The position numbers and the translations under genes are program-made. A stretch of 64,000 nucleotides of DNA, from the IMG/VR virus record IMGVR_UViG_3300027749_000049, positions 1-64,000 of that record. The stretch is one strand, 5' to 3'. Each line of letters begins with the position of its first letter. Position 1 is the stretch's first letter. Shown here one piece after another: positions 34,916 through 43,569 of this stretch. This DNA is from a virus. The notes beneath the pieces are model-generated. The model was not told the origin of the DNA. It did not search any database and saw only the letters and a program-made list of their open reading frames with translations.

Positions 34916-37342
34916 ATGAAATATGTAATTTCAGCAGATCAATACTTTAGTCAAGGCGCTAACCCAGTTAATGAAAAACTTGTTCAATACTTTGAGAGTA
35001 TTCCTGAAGCTTTTTGGACTGCATTAGACGCAGTTGACTTTAGCAAATTAAGTAAACCTAGAACTCCTAATCATTCAGAAAAAGAAATCTTTGAACATCA
35101 AGTTTTTTTACTTGACAATATTGAAGATATTAATAATATTATCCAAAAAGAGGACTTTTTGGTTAGACAAGGATATGATACCGTTAAGCTTAGACTTAAT
35201 GAATCCTATCTACCGACAGTTCAATTAATTAACGAAGGTGTAATGAGTTCAGTTATGAACTTTGTAAAAGCCCTAGTTGCCGATCCGGATCCATTTGAAA
35301 TGGGTCTAAATATCCTAAGATTAGTACTAGACGTAATTGGAATTGTTCCTTTTACTTGGGCTGGATTTCCAATTGATATAGTTGCAAATGTTCTATCGGC
35401 AATAATTTCTCTATATAAAGGCGAATATATTTCAATGATGCTTAGTGTAATTGCGGCAATTGATGTTTCTAAAACTTCAAATTTCTTAAAAACTATTAAA
35501 TGGTTACCTAAACCTGCACTAAAACTACTTGAAAAACTAGCAAAGATTCTATGTAGGGCTGGAAGTTCAGCAACTGAAATTGGGCCAGCTGTTCTTGCAC
35601 TAAAGAATGGAATTAGAACCCTAGGCGATAAAAGCATTTCGGGAATAATTGTCTCTTTATTTAAAGGAGTTGCTAGCTTTTTTAGTACAATTGCAGTTGG
35701 CATAGTTAAATTTGTTACTAATTTTATAAAAACTGTTTTTAATTTAGTTCCAATTGTTGGAAAATACGGAGTAAAGGCAGTCCAAGCATTTGAAAGACTT
35801 GGCCTTGAAGCTCAACTTGCTCTATTTGGGCGTAATTTCTCAACTGCTGCTACCTTATTAGGGGAAGAGGGTACTAAAAAGGAAATTGCAAAAGGCGTTG
35901 ATAAATTAGGAGATACTGTAGTTTCTGCACCAAAGCTTGGAGCAGATGGAAAACCTTTAATTGGAGCAGATGGACTGCCAGTAAAAGGCAAAGAATATGC
36001 AGCAACCAGTCCACAAGGAAGAGCAATACTTAATTCAAAAGCATATAAAGATTTTGATGCAGCGGTAATTACAGCCTATGCAAAAGAAGGAGGGTATGCA
36101 GCTGACTTGCTAAAAGCAGTTAAGTCAGATACTAAGTTTATGGCCTCGATTGCAGGTCAACCTGAGGCTATACAGAAGGTTGCAATAGCTGCAAAGGTTG
36201 AAAATGAATTAATTGGAGCATCAGTTGATGCAATTGATCAAATTGTTAAAAAGGATCCAACGTTAGCTGACTATTTTGCAGTTAAGTATAGATGGAAGCC
36301 AAGTGGAGAATATATTACTCAACTTGCAAAAGATGGCAAAGTTGATGATATTGGCAAAGTTTTTAAAACAATGTTAACTGACCCAGCGGTTGCTAAAAAT
36401 TTATCAAAGGCTGAAGTTAGGGCATTTACGCCATGGGCAACCAAACCTGAAATTTTTATTCAAGGTGTTAAAAACTTTGATGATACGGTTTATGTATTAG
36501 CTAAATTAACCAAAGCCGGCGGAGCTCTTGCAACTAGAGCAGTATTTCTAAAGAGGCTACTTAATTTTATTTCTAGACTTGTTTGGCAACGCTATGGAAG
36601 TTTGGATTGTATTAAACAAATGGCAACCGCTAAGACTAATGGTTTAATTGGAAAAGCATTAACCCCTGCATTAAATGAAGAAGACGTTTTGACTGGAGAT
36701 GCTACTGTTGATGCAAATAATGCAACCGCAAATGCAGCCAATGCTGCTCAAGCTAATATTACTAATCCTGACACCAACCCGCCAGTTAAGTCAGCTGAGG
36801 TAGAAGAAGTTATTAATAAAAATGACGAGACCATTGAAAAAGCAAAAGCAAATGGTGGCAAAACCAATTGTAACTTAATGAGTAACGTTGTTAAAACCGC
36901 GGTTGGCGCTCATTGTGCAAATTTCCCAGGATCAACTGCTCTACTTGGAGGTCAATCCGATATGTCTGATCCAAAAGTAGCAGCTGAGTTTCAAAGGAAG
37001 AGTACTGAATATACTAAACAAATTTTAAAGTCAATGGGATTAGATGATTCAATTGATGCTCAGCATGCACTAAATGCTCAATCTCTTGAAGATAAGGCAG
37101 CCTTGGCCGATGTATGGGATTATGAAAATGGTATAGTTAGTTTAAATACAGAAGATACATCAAGAGTACATATTACTTTGCAAAAATGGGTTAAGGACGG
37201 TTACTGTACTCAAGAAGAGGCAGATGCTGCTGAACAGAAGGCAATTGAACGAATAAAAAATGCAAATCCACCTGAATTAAAACTTCCAGATAATTCAGCT
37301 AATGAAGGTTTATTTAGGACTAAAACCTTTAATTTTGCATAA
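34916..37342 (+). CDS. Large late protein with hydrophobic segment, possible internal virion protein (808 aa)
   Basis: The N terminus (MKYVISADQYFSQGANPVNE) is a weak match to the packaged-protein signature: aromatic residues followed by V-N-E at residue 20. Further L-N-E and I-N-E sites occur at about residues 93-106. Residues about 115-290 are hydrophobic and amphipathic (RLVLDVIGIVPFTWAGFPID, IVSLFKGVASFFSTIAVGIV) and may insert in a membrane. The rest is helical and Ala-rich. The same Asp-Val-x-Gly then Ile-Asp pattern recurs in the protein at 60593. A membrane-active ejection protein is a reasonable but unproved idea. Confidence 0.55.
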   Translation: MKYVISADQYFSQGANPVNEKLVQYFESIPEAFWTALDAVDFSKLSKPRTPNHSEKEIFEHQVFLLDNIEDINNIIQKEDFLVRQGYDTVKLRLNESYLPTVQLINEGVMSSVMNFVKALVADPDPFEMGLNILRLVLDVIGIVPFTWAGFPIDIVANVLSAIISLYKGEYISMMLSVIAAIDVSKTSNFLKTIKWLPKPALKLLEKLAKILCRAGSSATEIGPAVLALKNGIRTLGDKSISGIIVSLFKGVASFFSTIAVGIVKFVTNFIKTVFNLVPIVGKYGVKAVQAFERLGLEAQLALFGRNFSTAATLLGEEGTKKEIAKGVDKLGDTVVSAPKLGADGKPLIGADGLPVKGKEYAATSPQGRAILNSKAYKDFDAAVITAYAKEGGYAADLLKAVKSDTKFMASIAGQPEAIQKVAIAAKVENELIGASVDAIDQIVKKDPTLADYFAVKYRWKPSGEYITQLAKDGKVDDIGKVFKTMLTDPAVAKNLSKAEVRAFTPWATKPEIFIQGVKNFDDTVYVLAKLTKAGGALATRAVFLKRLLNFISRLVWQRYGSLDCIKQMATAKTNGLIGKALTPALNEEDVLTGDATVDANNATANAANAAQANITNPDTNPPVKSAEVEEVINKNDETIEKAKANGGKTNCNLMSNVVKTAVGAHCANFPGSTALLGGQSDMSDPKVAAEFQRKSTEYTKQILKSMGLDDSIDAQHALNAQSLEDKAALADVWDYENGIVSLNTEDTSRVHITLQKWVKDGYCTQEEADAAEQKAIERIKNANPPELKLPDNSANEGLFRTKTFNFA

Positions 37343-37349
37343 TAAATAA
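37342..37349 (+). promoter_or_regulatory. Late-type promoter box
   Basis: ATAAATAA 20 bases before the ATG at 37370; heads the 37370-39762 operon. Confidence 0.65.
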
Positions 37350-37369
37350 CTAAAAATAAGTAAAAACAA

Positions 37370-38425
37370 ATGACCCTTATTAAAACATTTGACGAATTTA
37401 AAAAACCGCCAGTAATTGATGAAGCTCGAAGAGTTGAAAAGATTTCAGCAGCTAACGCACAAAAAGGCGAATTAAAAAGATGGAACGTAGTAATACGTAG
37501 TGGAGAAGAAGATACTGCTGATTTATCTAATCCATATACTACAATATTACGAGAACTTTCCCAAGACAGTGATTTTAAAAATTGGATTAACGGGTCTAGT
37601 CCAGTGAAAGATCCAGTTCAAGGCACTGATGTAACTATTTCAAATCGTAATTTATTAGCGGTTATTAATTTAGGCGTTCAAAATAAAACCAATTTAATTG
37701 GGCAAAAGGTTTTTAAAGGACAAGTTGCATTTTTGCCTTATGCAACAGCTCAACTTCGTACAGGCTTGACCACAGGTATGTGGGTTACATATGATGTTAC
37801 AAAAGTTCCACACAGAGGTGAGGTTGTTGATAGTTCAAATGTTAAATTGGTTGCTTGGGATGAACAGGATTTGCCTAAGTTAAAAGTTATTGATAATAAG
37901 GATAAAGGCATCTTTAACAACAGAATAGAGGCAATATATAAAAAGGATGGATCAAATATACCAGAATATTTAGTTTCGCCAGCATATGTTGAAGAAAATG
38001 GAGCACCAGACGGAATTTATAAGGCTGCTCCAAATGCTGCTGCAGGTGGAGGCGTAACTACCACAACTACAACGGCTGCTCCTGGTACAACTGGTGTTAC
38101 TGCTACCACTATTAAAACTGGTCTAAAATCAAATAACTTATTTAGCCAAGATGTTAAAGATTTACAAAACAAAATTCTGGCTAATGGTGGAGATGCCGCT
38201 GCTAAAATTAAGGCAGTAGGCGGAGCTGATGGTAAATATGGAAATGCAACAGCTACGGCGATTGGAATTCTAACCGGTAAGCCGGCTGTTCCAGTTATTG
38301 ATATTACTCAAGACATTGCAGATAAATTAAATACTATACTAAAGGACGTAAAGGTTGAAGCACCGGTAGTGAAGCCTGATACAACTAAGAAAAAAAAGCA
38401 GGCAAGTGCTGACCCTGGATTTTAA
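37370..38425 (+). CDS. Packaged-type protein with capsid-targeting-like N terminus and PG-binding-like domain
   Basis: The N terminus MTLIKTFDEFKKPPVIDEA matches the recurrent signature (I-K-T-F-x-x-F, ending I-D-E). In T4 such a tag is removed by the prohead protease. A folded middle domain follows (residues about 30-215), then a Thr/Ala linker. A C-terminal unit (DLQNKILANGG and GADGKYGNATATAIGILTG) resembles peptidoglycan-binding type 1 repeats. It heads a late operon with three further genes. Packaging is inferred. Confidence 0.6.
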   Translation: MTLIKTFDEFKKPPVIDEARRVEKISAANAQKGELKRWNVVIRSGEEDTADLSNPYTTILRELSQDSDFKNWINGSSPVKDPVQGTDVTISNRNLLAVINLGVQNKTNLIGQKVFKGQVAFLPYATAQLRTGLTTGMWVTYDVTKVPHRGEVVDSSNVKLVAWDEQDLPKLKVIDNKDKGIFNNRIEAIYKKDGSNIPEYLVSPAYVEENGAPDGIYKAAPNAAAGGGVTTTTTTAAPGTTGVTATTIKTGLKSNNLFSQDVKDLQNKILANGGDAAAKIKAVGGADGKYGNATATAIGILTGKPAVPVIDITQDIADKLNTILKDVKVEAPVVKPDTTKKKKQASADPGF

Positions 38426-38446
38426 TAAAAAATAAAAAACAAAGAT

Positions 38447-39115
38447 ATGATTGACTTAAGAAATTATGCACTACTTGCTGAACAGAAAAAATTTGGCTAT
38501 TTTAATAAACTAAATGAATCAGGTCCAGATCAACAATCGGACGCCGGCCTTAAAGCTGTATTAAGCGGAAAAACTGATGCAAAGTACCTAAATCAATGGG
38601 AGCAATTAGTTGCTGATTTTAATAAAAACGTACAGACTCCTGGTCTACACACTGTAATTATTAATCACGATGATGGGAAAACGCAGATGGTATCAATTGA
38701 CTATCAAATTGGAACAGATAAAAAGCCAATAAAAGGCAGCGTAGTACTTACTCCAGCGGTTAAGACCTTAGCACCTACTGGGACAGTTACTAATCCTATC
38801 AACTATACTGACGTACAATTACAAGCTGACGTTGACACGTTAGTTGATGAGTTAGATGGTATTGTTAATATTAAAAATTTGCAAACCATTAAAACTATGT
38901 TAACAAAATATATAGGCCATTTTGGTCTTGGCGATGATGATACTACCAAAGTTTCAGCAATTGGCCGTATTTTAACATTGTATAAAAGAGATGAGAGTGG
39001 CGATACTCTACCTGGAGATATTGCAGACGTTGGTACTTCCACGTTAGCTCCTGAGGCTGAAAAATTAAAAAGCCAGCTTGCAACTCTACTTAAACCTTAT
39101 AAAGAGGAAGCTTAA
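38447..39115 (+). CDS. Packaged-type protein with capsid-targeting-like N terminus (222 aa)
   Basis: MIDLRNYALLAEQKKFGYFN carries the signature, with L-A-E at residues 10-12 and a second L-N-E at about residue 24 as candidate cleavage sites. The mature part has a folded domain (PGLHTVIINHDDGKTQMVSI) and an acidic C-terminal helical region. No family known. It ends one base before the bS21 gene, so the two are co-translated or at least co-transcribed. Confidence 0.6.
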   Translation: MIDLRNYALLAEQKKFGYFNKLNESGPDQQSDAGLKAVLSGKTDAKYLNQWEQLVADFNKNVQTPGLHTVIINHDDGKTQMVSIDYQIGTDKKPIKGSVVLTPAVKTLAPTGTVTNPINYTDVQLQADVDTLVDELDGIVNIKNLQTIKTMLTKYIGHFGLGDDDTTKVSAIGRILTLYKRDESGDTLPGDIADVGTSTLAPEAEKLKSQLATLLKPYKEEA

Positions 39116-39116
39116 T

Positions 39117-39302
39117 ATGCTAATAATAAACGTAAAGGACAATGGAACTTTAGACAGGGCTCTTAAAGTTTTAAAACGCAAATTTGAAAAAACTGGTACA
39201 GTAAAGCAGTTACGTTCCCGAAAGGAATTTATAAAACCAAGTATAAAACGTCGAGAAGAGATTCGTAATGCACAGTACCGCCAATCTCTAAACAATGATT
39301 AA
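39117..39302 (+). CDS. rpsU: Ribosomal protein bS21, phage-encoded
   Basis: Started at ATG 39117, the 61-residue product begins MLIINVKDNGTLDRALKVLK and continues with KRKFEKTGTVKQLR and RKEFIKPSIKRREEI, the Bacteroidota bS21 pattern. In Flavobacterium ribosomes bS21 helps hide the 16S anti-Shine-Dalgarno sequence; a C-terminal Tyr analogous to the one involved there is present (QYRQSLNND). Several phages carry bS21, presumably to swap into host ribosomes. It sits in a late operon and overlaps the NUDIX gene. Confidence 0.92.
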   Translation: MLIINVKDNGTLDRALKVLKRKFEKTGTVKQLRSRKEFIKPSIKRREEIRNAQYRQSLNND

Positions 39303-39762
39303 AACATTTTCTAATTTCTTGGCAGAAACAAAGAAATATTCAGATGGAGCTGGTGTAGCTATTCTTTATCAAAAAAAGATTCTACTAGTTCATCCAACTA
39401 ATGGTAGCTGGACCAAACCAATTATGGGAATTCCAAAAGGCAAAATTGAAGTTGGAGAAGACCTAATGGAGGCAGCGCTTAGGGAACTTCGCGAAGAAAC
39501 TGGAATTAGGCTCTCACCCGATAAATTAGAACCAGGGGTTGAAACTGTTCAAGTTTTTGATAAGGACGGCAACTATAAAAGCTCACTTCATTATTTTATT
39601 TGTAGAATCTCAAACCTTTCCGAAATTGGCCTAGACGGATTGGCTATTCCAAAGAATCAATTACAGCCAGAAGAAATTGACTGGGCTGGCTTTATCAATA
39701 TTAAAGATGCCTATTCAAAGGTATCCAGAGCACAATTAATAATTTTAGATAGAATTTCCTAA
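39295..39762 (+). CDS. NUDIX hydrolase with capsid-targeting-like N terminus
   Basis: The 155-residue enzyme has a complete NUDIX box, GKIEVGEDLMEAALRELREE with TGI following (about residues 51-73), which binds metal and hydrolyses nucleoside-diphosphate-linked substrates. Ahead of it, MIKTFSNFLAETKKYS is nearly the T4 internal-protein tag (MKTYQEFIAEA), with L-A-E as candidate cleavage site. If packaged, it would enter the host with the DNA and could act at once on nucleotide signals, NAD-type compounds or RNA caps. Substrate is unknown. It overlaps bS21 by eight bases. Confidence 0.88.
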   Translation: MIKTFSNFLAETKKYSDGAGVAILYQKKILLVHPTNGSWTKPIMGIPKGKIEVGEDLMEAALRELREETGIRLSPDKLEPGVETVQVFDKDGNYKSSLHYFICRISNLSEIGLDGLAIPKNQLQPEEIDWAGFINIKDAYSKVSRAQLIILDRIS

Positions 39763-39813
39763 AACTCCTTCACCATTTTTAGTAAAATAGCTAAACAACA
39801 AATTTTATATAAA

Positions 39814-40374
39814 ATGGAAAATCAACAAGACCTAATTACTGACGAACTAGTAATTGACGAAGCTACAGTAGCTATCGAAGAACCTCAAACTGAAATGGCA
39901 CCAGACATGGAAATGGAAGAGCCAACCCAAGAACCTCAAGCTGAAATGTCAGAGTTAGACATGTTAATCAACAAACGAACTGGATTTTTCCAAGTTAATT
40001 TGGACATTAAAGATCTAAAATGGATTAAAAATTCATGTAATGATGGTAAATTTGGATTCACAGGCCCAAATGAAGCCTTTATGATTATGAATTGTTTCAT
40101 GGGATTCTCTTCTGCTATTGCACGTCTTGAGCAAGAAGAAAAAGCGGCTGAATCAGCTGGAGTTCAAATTCAAGCTTCTGCTGTTGAAGCTGCAGCAATC
40201 CTTATTAATAAATTCGAAGGTTCAAGTTTAGAATCAGCACAACGAATTTTTAGAATTGCAATTGCTCTTAACAATCCAGTAATGGAAATGAAGCAACTTG
40301 ACCAAATCATTAACCAAATTAAATTGGAAAGTGCAAAGCAGGACGAACTTGCTAATCAGGAATCTCAAGCTTAA
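39814..40374 (+). CDS. Acidic-tailed hypothetical protein (186 aa)
   Basis: The first 50 residues are Glu/Met/Pro-rich and disordered (EEPQTEMAPDMEMEEPTQEP). The rest is a compact helical domain (FQVNLDIKDLKWIKNSCNDG then ILINKFEGSSLESAQRIF). It has its own early-like box (AGTAAAATA at 39781) and a strong terminator after it, so it is a single-gene unit. V-I-D-E-A near the start recalls the tag of the 37370 gene, but the aromatic part is missing. Function unknown. Confidence 0.65.
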   Translation: MENQQDLITDELVIDEATVAIEEPQTEMAPDMEMEEPTQEPQAEMSELDMLINKRTGFFQVNLDIKDLKWIKNSCNDGKFGFTGPNEAFMIMNCFMGFSSAIARLEQEEKAAESAGVQIQASAVEAAAILINKFEGSSLESAQRIFRIAIALNNPVMEMKQLDQIINQIKLESAKQDELANQESQA

Positions 40375-40391
40375 TTTTTAAATTTTTATTT

Positions 40392-40416
40392 AAAAGCCGC
40401 GTCAGCGGCTTTTTTT
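40392..40416 (+). terminator. Rho-independent terminator
   Basis: AAAAGCCGC (40392-40400) pairs with GCGGCTTTT (40405-40413) around a GTCA loop, followed by more T residues. Confidence 0.9.
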
Positions 40417-40420
40417 GTTT

Positions 40421-40428
40421 AGTATAAT
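40421..40428 (+). promoter_or_regulatory. Early-type promoter box AGTATAAT
   Basis: TATAAT ends six bases before the ligase ATG at 40435, the normal distance from a -10 box to the transcription start. It implies a leaderless mRNA. Confidence 0.75.
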
Positions 40429-40434
40429 AGCCAT

Positions 40435-41724
40435 ATGACAAATCTAGATTTTAAAGCAGTTGCACAATTCATTGAAGAAATGAAAGCAACTTCTTCAACA
40501 AATGATAAAAAAGAGATACTTAAAAAGTACGATACTCCGGTATTGCGTAAGCTGTTTGAATACGTATATTCTCCTTTTAAACAGTATTATGTTACTTCGG
40601 ATAACCTAAAGAAACGTCAGGATCTTAGTTTTGATAACTATGATGATCTATTTGCTTTACTTGATGATCTGAATGCAAGGCTAATCACAGGTCACAATGC
40701 TATTCAAGTAGTTAATGGTTTTATTGCCAAGAATCAGGAGTTCGCGGAGGTCATCTATGATGTGATAGACCGAAACCTAAAAACACGAGCAACTACAACC
40801 CTAATTAATTCAGTAATGCCAGGTACAGTACCTACATTTGATGTTGCCCTAGCTGAGAAGTTTGATGGTAATGAGAAAAAGGTAAACTTTGAGTCCGGAG
40901 AATGGTGGGCAAGTCGTAAGCTTGATGGAGTTCGATGTATTACTGTAATTGATGCAGATGGAGAACCTAAATTCTATTCACGAGCAGGCAATGAATTCTT
41001 AACTCTTTCAGTCCTGGCCCAAGATATTAAGAGGCTTGGCTTAAAGAATAAAATATTGGATGGAGAAGTTTGCGTTATGAAAGAAGGCGGGCTTGAAGAT
41101 TTCCAAGGTATTATCAAAGAAATTGGCAGAAAGAACCATACTATTCAAACTCCAAAATATTATGTATTTGATTTTTTAGAAGCCGCTGAATTTTGGAATC
41201 AAGCTGGAGACGTTTCTCTGTCAGCCCGACTAATTATCCTAAATGCAATTGTAACTGACTTAACCTATGCTGAACCGTTACCTCAATTCCAAATTAAATC
41301 AGTTGAAGAATTTGAAAAAATTGTAGCTGATGCAACTGAAATGGGTTATGAAGGAGTAATGATGCGCAAGGATATTGGTTACGAAGGCAAACGTTCAAAG
41401 AACCTGCTTAAGGTTAAAAAGATGCATGATGCCGAATATGTCGTAATCGATCTTGAATCTGACGTAAATCGTATTATTGATATGGGTAAAGAAGTTGAAG
41501 AACTTATGTTAAAGGCCGTAATTGTAGAACATAAAGGCAATAAGGTTAGAGTAGGTTCAGGCTTTAATCTTGAACAAAGACGTCACTATCACGAAAACCC
41601 AAATGAAATTTTAGGTAAAACAATTACCGTACAATTCTTTGAAGAAACTACTGATCAACATGGTGCTCACTCACTAAGATTTCCAGTATTCAAAGCAGTT
41701 CACGGCCAAAAGAGAGAATTTTAA
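40435..41724 (+). CDS. ATP-dependent DNA ligase
   Basis: The 429-residue protein carries the nucleotidyltransferase motifs in order: I with the adenylated Lys in SRKLDGVRC (about residue 164), III KYYVFDFL, IV YEGVMMR and V LLKVKKMH. An OB-fold domain follows (NKVRVGSGFNLEQRRHY). The first 140 residues form a helical DNA-binding domain, as in T4-type ligases. It leads an early replication and repair operon with guanylate kinase, SSB-like protein and exonuclease. Confidence 0.93.
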   Translation: MTNLDFKAVAQFIEEMKATSSTNDKKEILKKYDTPVLRKLFEYVYSPFKQYYVTSDNLKKRQDLSFDNYDDLFALLDDLNARLITGHNAIQVVNGFIAKNQEFAEVIYDVIDRNLKTRATTTLINSVMPGTVPTFDVALAEKFDGNEKKVNFESGEWWASRKLDGVRCITVIDADGEPKFYSRAGNEFLTLSVLAQDIKRLGLKNKILDGEVCVMKEGGLEDFQGIIKEIGRKNHTIQTPKYYVFDFLEAAEFWNQAGDVSLSARLIILNAIVTDLTYAEPLPQFQIKSVEEFEKIVADATEMGYEGVMMRKDIGYEGKRSKNLLKVKKMHDAEYVVIDLESDVNRIIDMGKEVEELMLKAVIVEHKGNKVRVGSGFNLEQRRHYHENPNEILGKTITVQFFEETTDQHGAHSLRFPVFKAVHGQKREF

Positions 41725-41732
41725 TTTAATAT

Positions 41733-42212
41733 ATGAGCAAAAGAATAATTTTAGTCGGCAAAGCCGCAAGCGGCAAGGATTTCCTTCGCAAAAAATTTGA
41801 AGATCGCGGGTTTAAATACGCAATCAGTTACACAACACGGCCGCCAAGAGAAGGCGAAATAGATGGAAAGGATTATTTCTTTATGACACGAGCAAATGCT
41901 CAAGATATGATTGACACAGGTCAGTTTTATGAATGGGTTGCATTTAACAACTGGATATACGGAACAACGGTTGACCAGTTTGAAGAAGACGATCTTTTTA
42001 TTATGACGCCATCTGGCCTAGCTCACTTATCAGATGATGCGCGTAAAGAATCACTTGTAATCTTTTTTGATATTGATGAAGAGATTAGACGTAAGCGTAT
42101 GCTTAGTCGCAATATGCCTGGAGATTCAGTTGATCGTCGACTTGAAGCAGATCGCAAAGATTTTGAAAATTTTACTAACTACGATATAAAAATAACTAAT
42201 CACGATTTCTAA
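41733..42212 (+). CDS. gmk: Guanylate kinase
   Basis: The 159-residue enzyme has the P-loop VGKAASGKDF, the GMP-binding SYTTRPPREGEIDGKDYFF, and the lid with RRKRMLSRNMPGD. It phosphorylates GMP/dGMP to the diphosphate and would feed the phage nucleotide pool. It is shorter than cellular guanylate kinases (about 200 residues), mostly at the C terminus. Gene spacing to both neighbours is under 10 bases. Confidence 0.9.
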   Translation: MSKRIILVGKAASGKDFLRKKFEDRGFKYAISYTTRPPREGEIDGKDYFFMTRANAQDMIDTGQFYEWVAFNNWIYGTTVDQFEEDDLFIMTPSGLAHLSDDARKESLVIFFDIDEEIRRKRMLSRNMPGDSVDRRLEADRKDFENFTNYDIKITNHDF

Positions 42213-42213
42213 T

Positions 42214-42633
42214 ATGGCATTTGAATTAACAGGGGTAATTATCGAAATATTCCCAGCACAGACATTTAACAAAGGCTTTCGCAAAAGAGAGTTTGTAATT
42301 GAATCAGGGGACAAGTACCCACAAAAAATAATATTTGGACTAGTCCAAGATAAATGCGATATGATTGACTCATATGGCGTTGGAGACACAGTGTCTATTT
42401 CATTTGATGTAAAAGGCCGAGATTGGACAGATAAGTCTGGTCAAACCAAATACTTCAATAGTCTTGAGGCTTACCGAATTAGTGGTCAACAGCGTGCATC
42501 CACTAAAAGTAAAAAAGTTGAAGAAGAGGACGAAGACGATGAAATCTTCCGCAGTCTTGGAATTGACACTGGTCCTAAAAAATCATCAGCACCAGCTAGT
42601 TCATTTAGTGATGATAGTGATTTACCATTTTAA
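42214..42633 (+). CDS. DUF3127-type single-stranded-DNA-binding protein
   Basis: An OB-fold-like core (FELTGVIIEIFPAQTFNKGF, then KIIFGLVQDKCDMID, then GDTVSISFDVKGRDW) is followed by an acidic linker. The C-terminal tip SDDSDLPF is like the protein-binding tip of bacterial SSB (DDDIPF). DUF3127 proteins are typical of Bacteroidota and their phages. Its place beside ligase and exonuclease supports a replication role. Confidence 0.8.
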   Translation: MAFELTGVIIEIFPAQTFNKGFRKREFVIESGDKYPQKIIFGLVQDKCDMIDSYGVGDTVSISFDVKGRDWTDKSGQTKYFNSLEAYRISGQQRASTKSKKVEEEDEDDEIFRSLGIDTGPKKSSAPASSFSDDSDLPF

Positions 42634-42642
42634 TCTATAAAT

Positions 42643-43269
42643 ATGAAATATATCTCAATCGATATCGAAACAACTGGTCTAAATCCAGAGTCTTGTCAAA
42701 TTCTTCAAATTGGTGCAGTGATTGAAGACACTCAAAATTTGCTACCATACGATCAACTGCCTAAATTTCAGTGTATCATTGAACATGAAGCTTATGTTGG
42801 AAGTGCATTTGCGCTTTCCTTAAATTCATGGATCCTAAAAATCTTAGGTGGTCTTGAAAATAAAACCAAGGAAGAACGTTTGGAATACCGAAAGGTCCAT
42901 AATATTTTACCTGCCGGCTTGGTTGCAAAATCTTTTCAAATGTGGTTAATCACAAATGGGTTTCCATGTGAAGCAACCGGTGGTGTAAAGATTAATGCTG
43001 CTGGTAAAAACTTTGCAAGTTTTGATAAAGTATTTCTACAAAAACTTCCAAATTGGATGAGCTCAATTCAAATGAGACAGCGTATCCTGGACCCAGCTAT
43101 TCTATTAATGGACTGGCACAATGATGAAAGTTTACCGAATTTACAAACATGTATGAATCGATGTAAATTAACAGGTGAAGTAACCCATGATGCTCTGCAA
43201 GATGCATTAGATGTGGTTAGAGTCATCCGAACTGTAACAAATGAGTACTTATTTTTAGGCCAACTTTAA
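42643..43269 (+). CDS. DEDDh 3'-5' exonuclease (DnaQ-like)
   Basis: The three exonuclease motifs are present: YISIDIETTGLNPES (Exo I, residues 3-17), KNFASFDKVFL (Exo II) and THDALQDALDVVR (Exo III, with the His of the DEDDh type). The 208-residue length suits a stand-alone proofreading or RNase T-like enzyme. It lies in the ligase operon. Confidence 0.88.
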   Translation: MKYISIDIETTGLNPESCQILQIGAVIEDTQNLLPYDQLPKFQCIIEHEAYVGSAFALSLNSWILKILGGLENKTKEERLEYRKVHNILPAGLVAKSFQMWLITNGFPCEATGGVKINAAGKNFASFDKVFLQKLPNWMSSIQMRQRILDPAILLMDWHNDESLPNLQTCMNRCKLTGEVTHDALQDALDVVRVIRTVTNEYLFLGQL

Positions 43270-43278
43270 TTAATTAGG

Positions 43279-43557
43279 ATGAATATTTTAAAACTAAAAG
43301 AGTTTTTATTGCTATTTGCAATTCAGCTTTTACTTTATGGAATTCTGTGTATAAATTTTAGAGCAGTTGCTGAAACTCAATATCACTTAGCAGCAGTTAG
43401 CGATTTTACAATAGCTTCACTAAATTTTTTCGTAATCCGAAAAATTGCAAAGAGCGAAGATTCACTACACCAATGGTTTGGTTATGTTGCAGGTTCAGTA
43501 GCCGGGTCCTATTTAGGAATTTGGTTATCGGTTCAACTAGCCAATACAATTTTGTAG
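43279..43557 (+). CDS. Small membrane protein, three predicted segments (92 aa)
   Basis: Hydrophobic segments lie at about residues 8-27 (FLLLFAIQLLLYGILCINF), 38-53 and 66-90 (WFGYVAGSVAGSYLGIWLSV). No motif is recognised. It ends the ligase operon, and the early promoter of the UV endonuclease overlaps its stop. Confidence 0.65.
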   Translation: MNILKLKEFLLLFAIQLLLYGILCINFRAVAETQYHLAAVSDFTIASLNFFVIRKIAKSEDSLHQWFGYVAGSVAGSYLGIWLSVQLANTIL

Positions 43558-43563
43558 TATAAT
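43556..43563 (+). promoter_or_regulatory. Early-type promoter box AGTATAAT
   Basis: TATAAT ends six bases before the ATG at 43570; probable leaderless start. Confidence 0.75.
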
Positions 43564-43569
43564 AACTAC

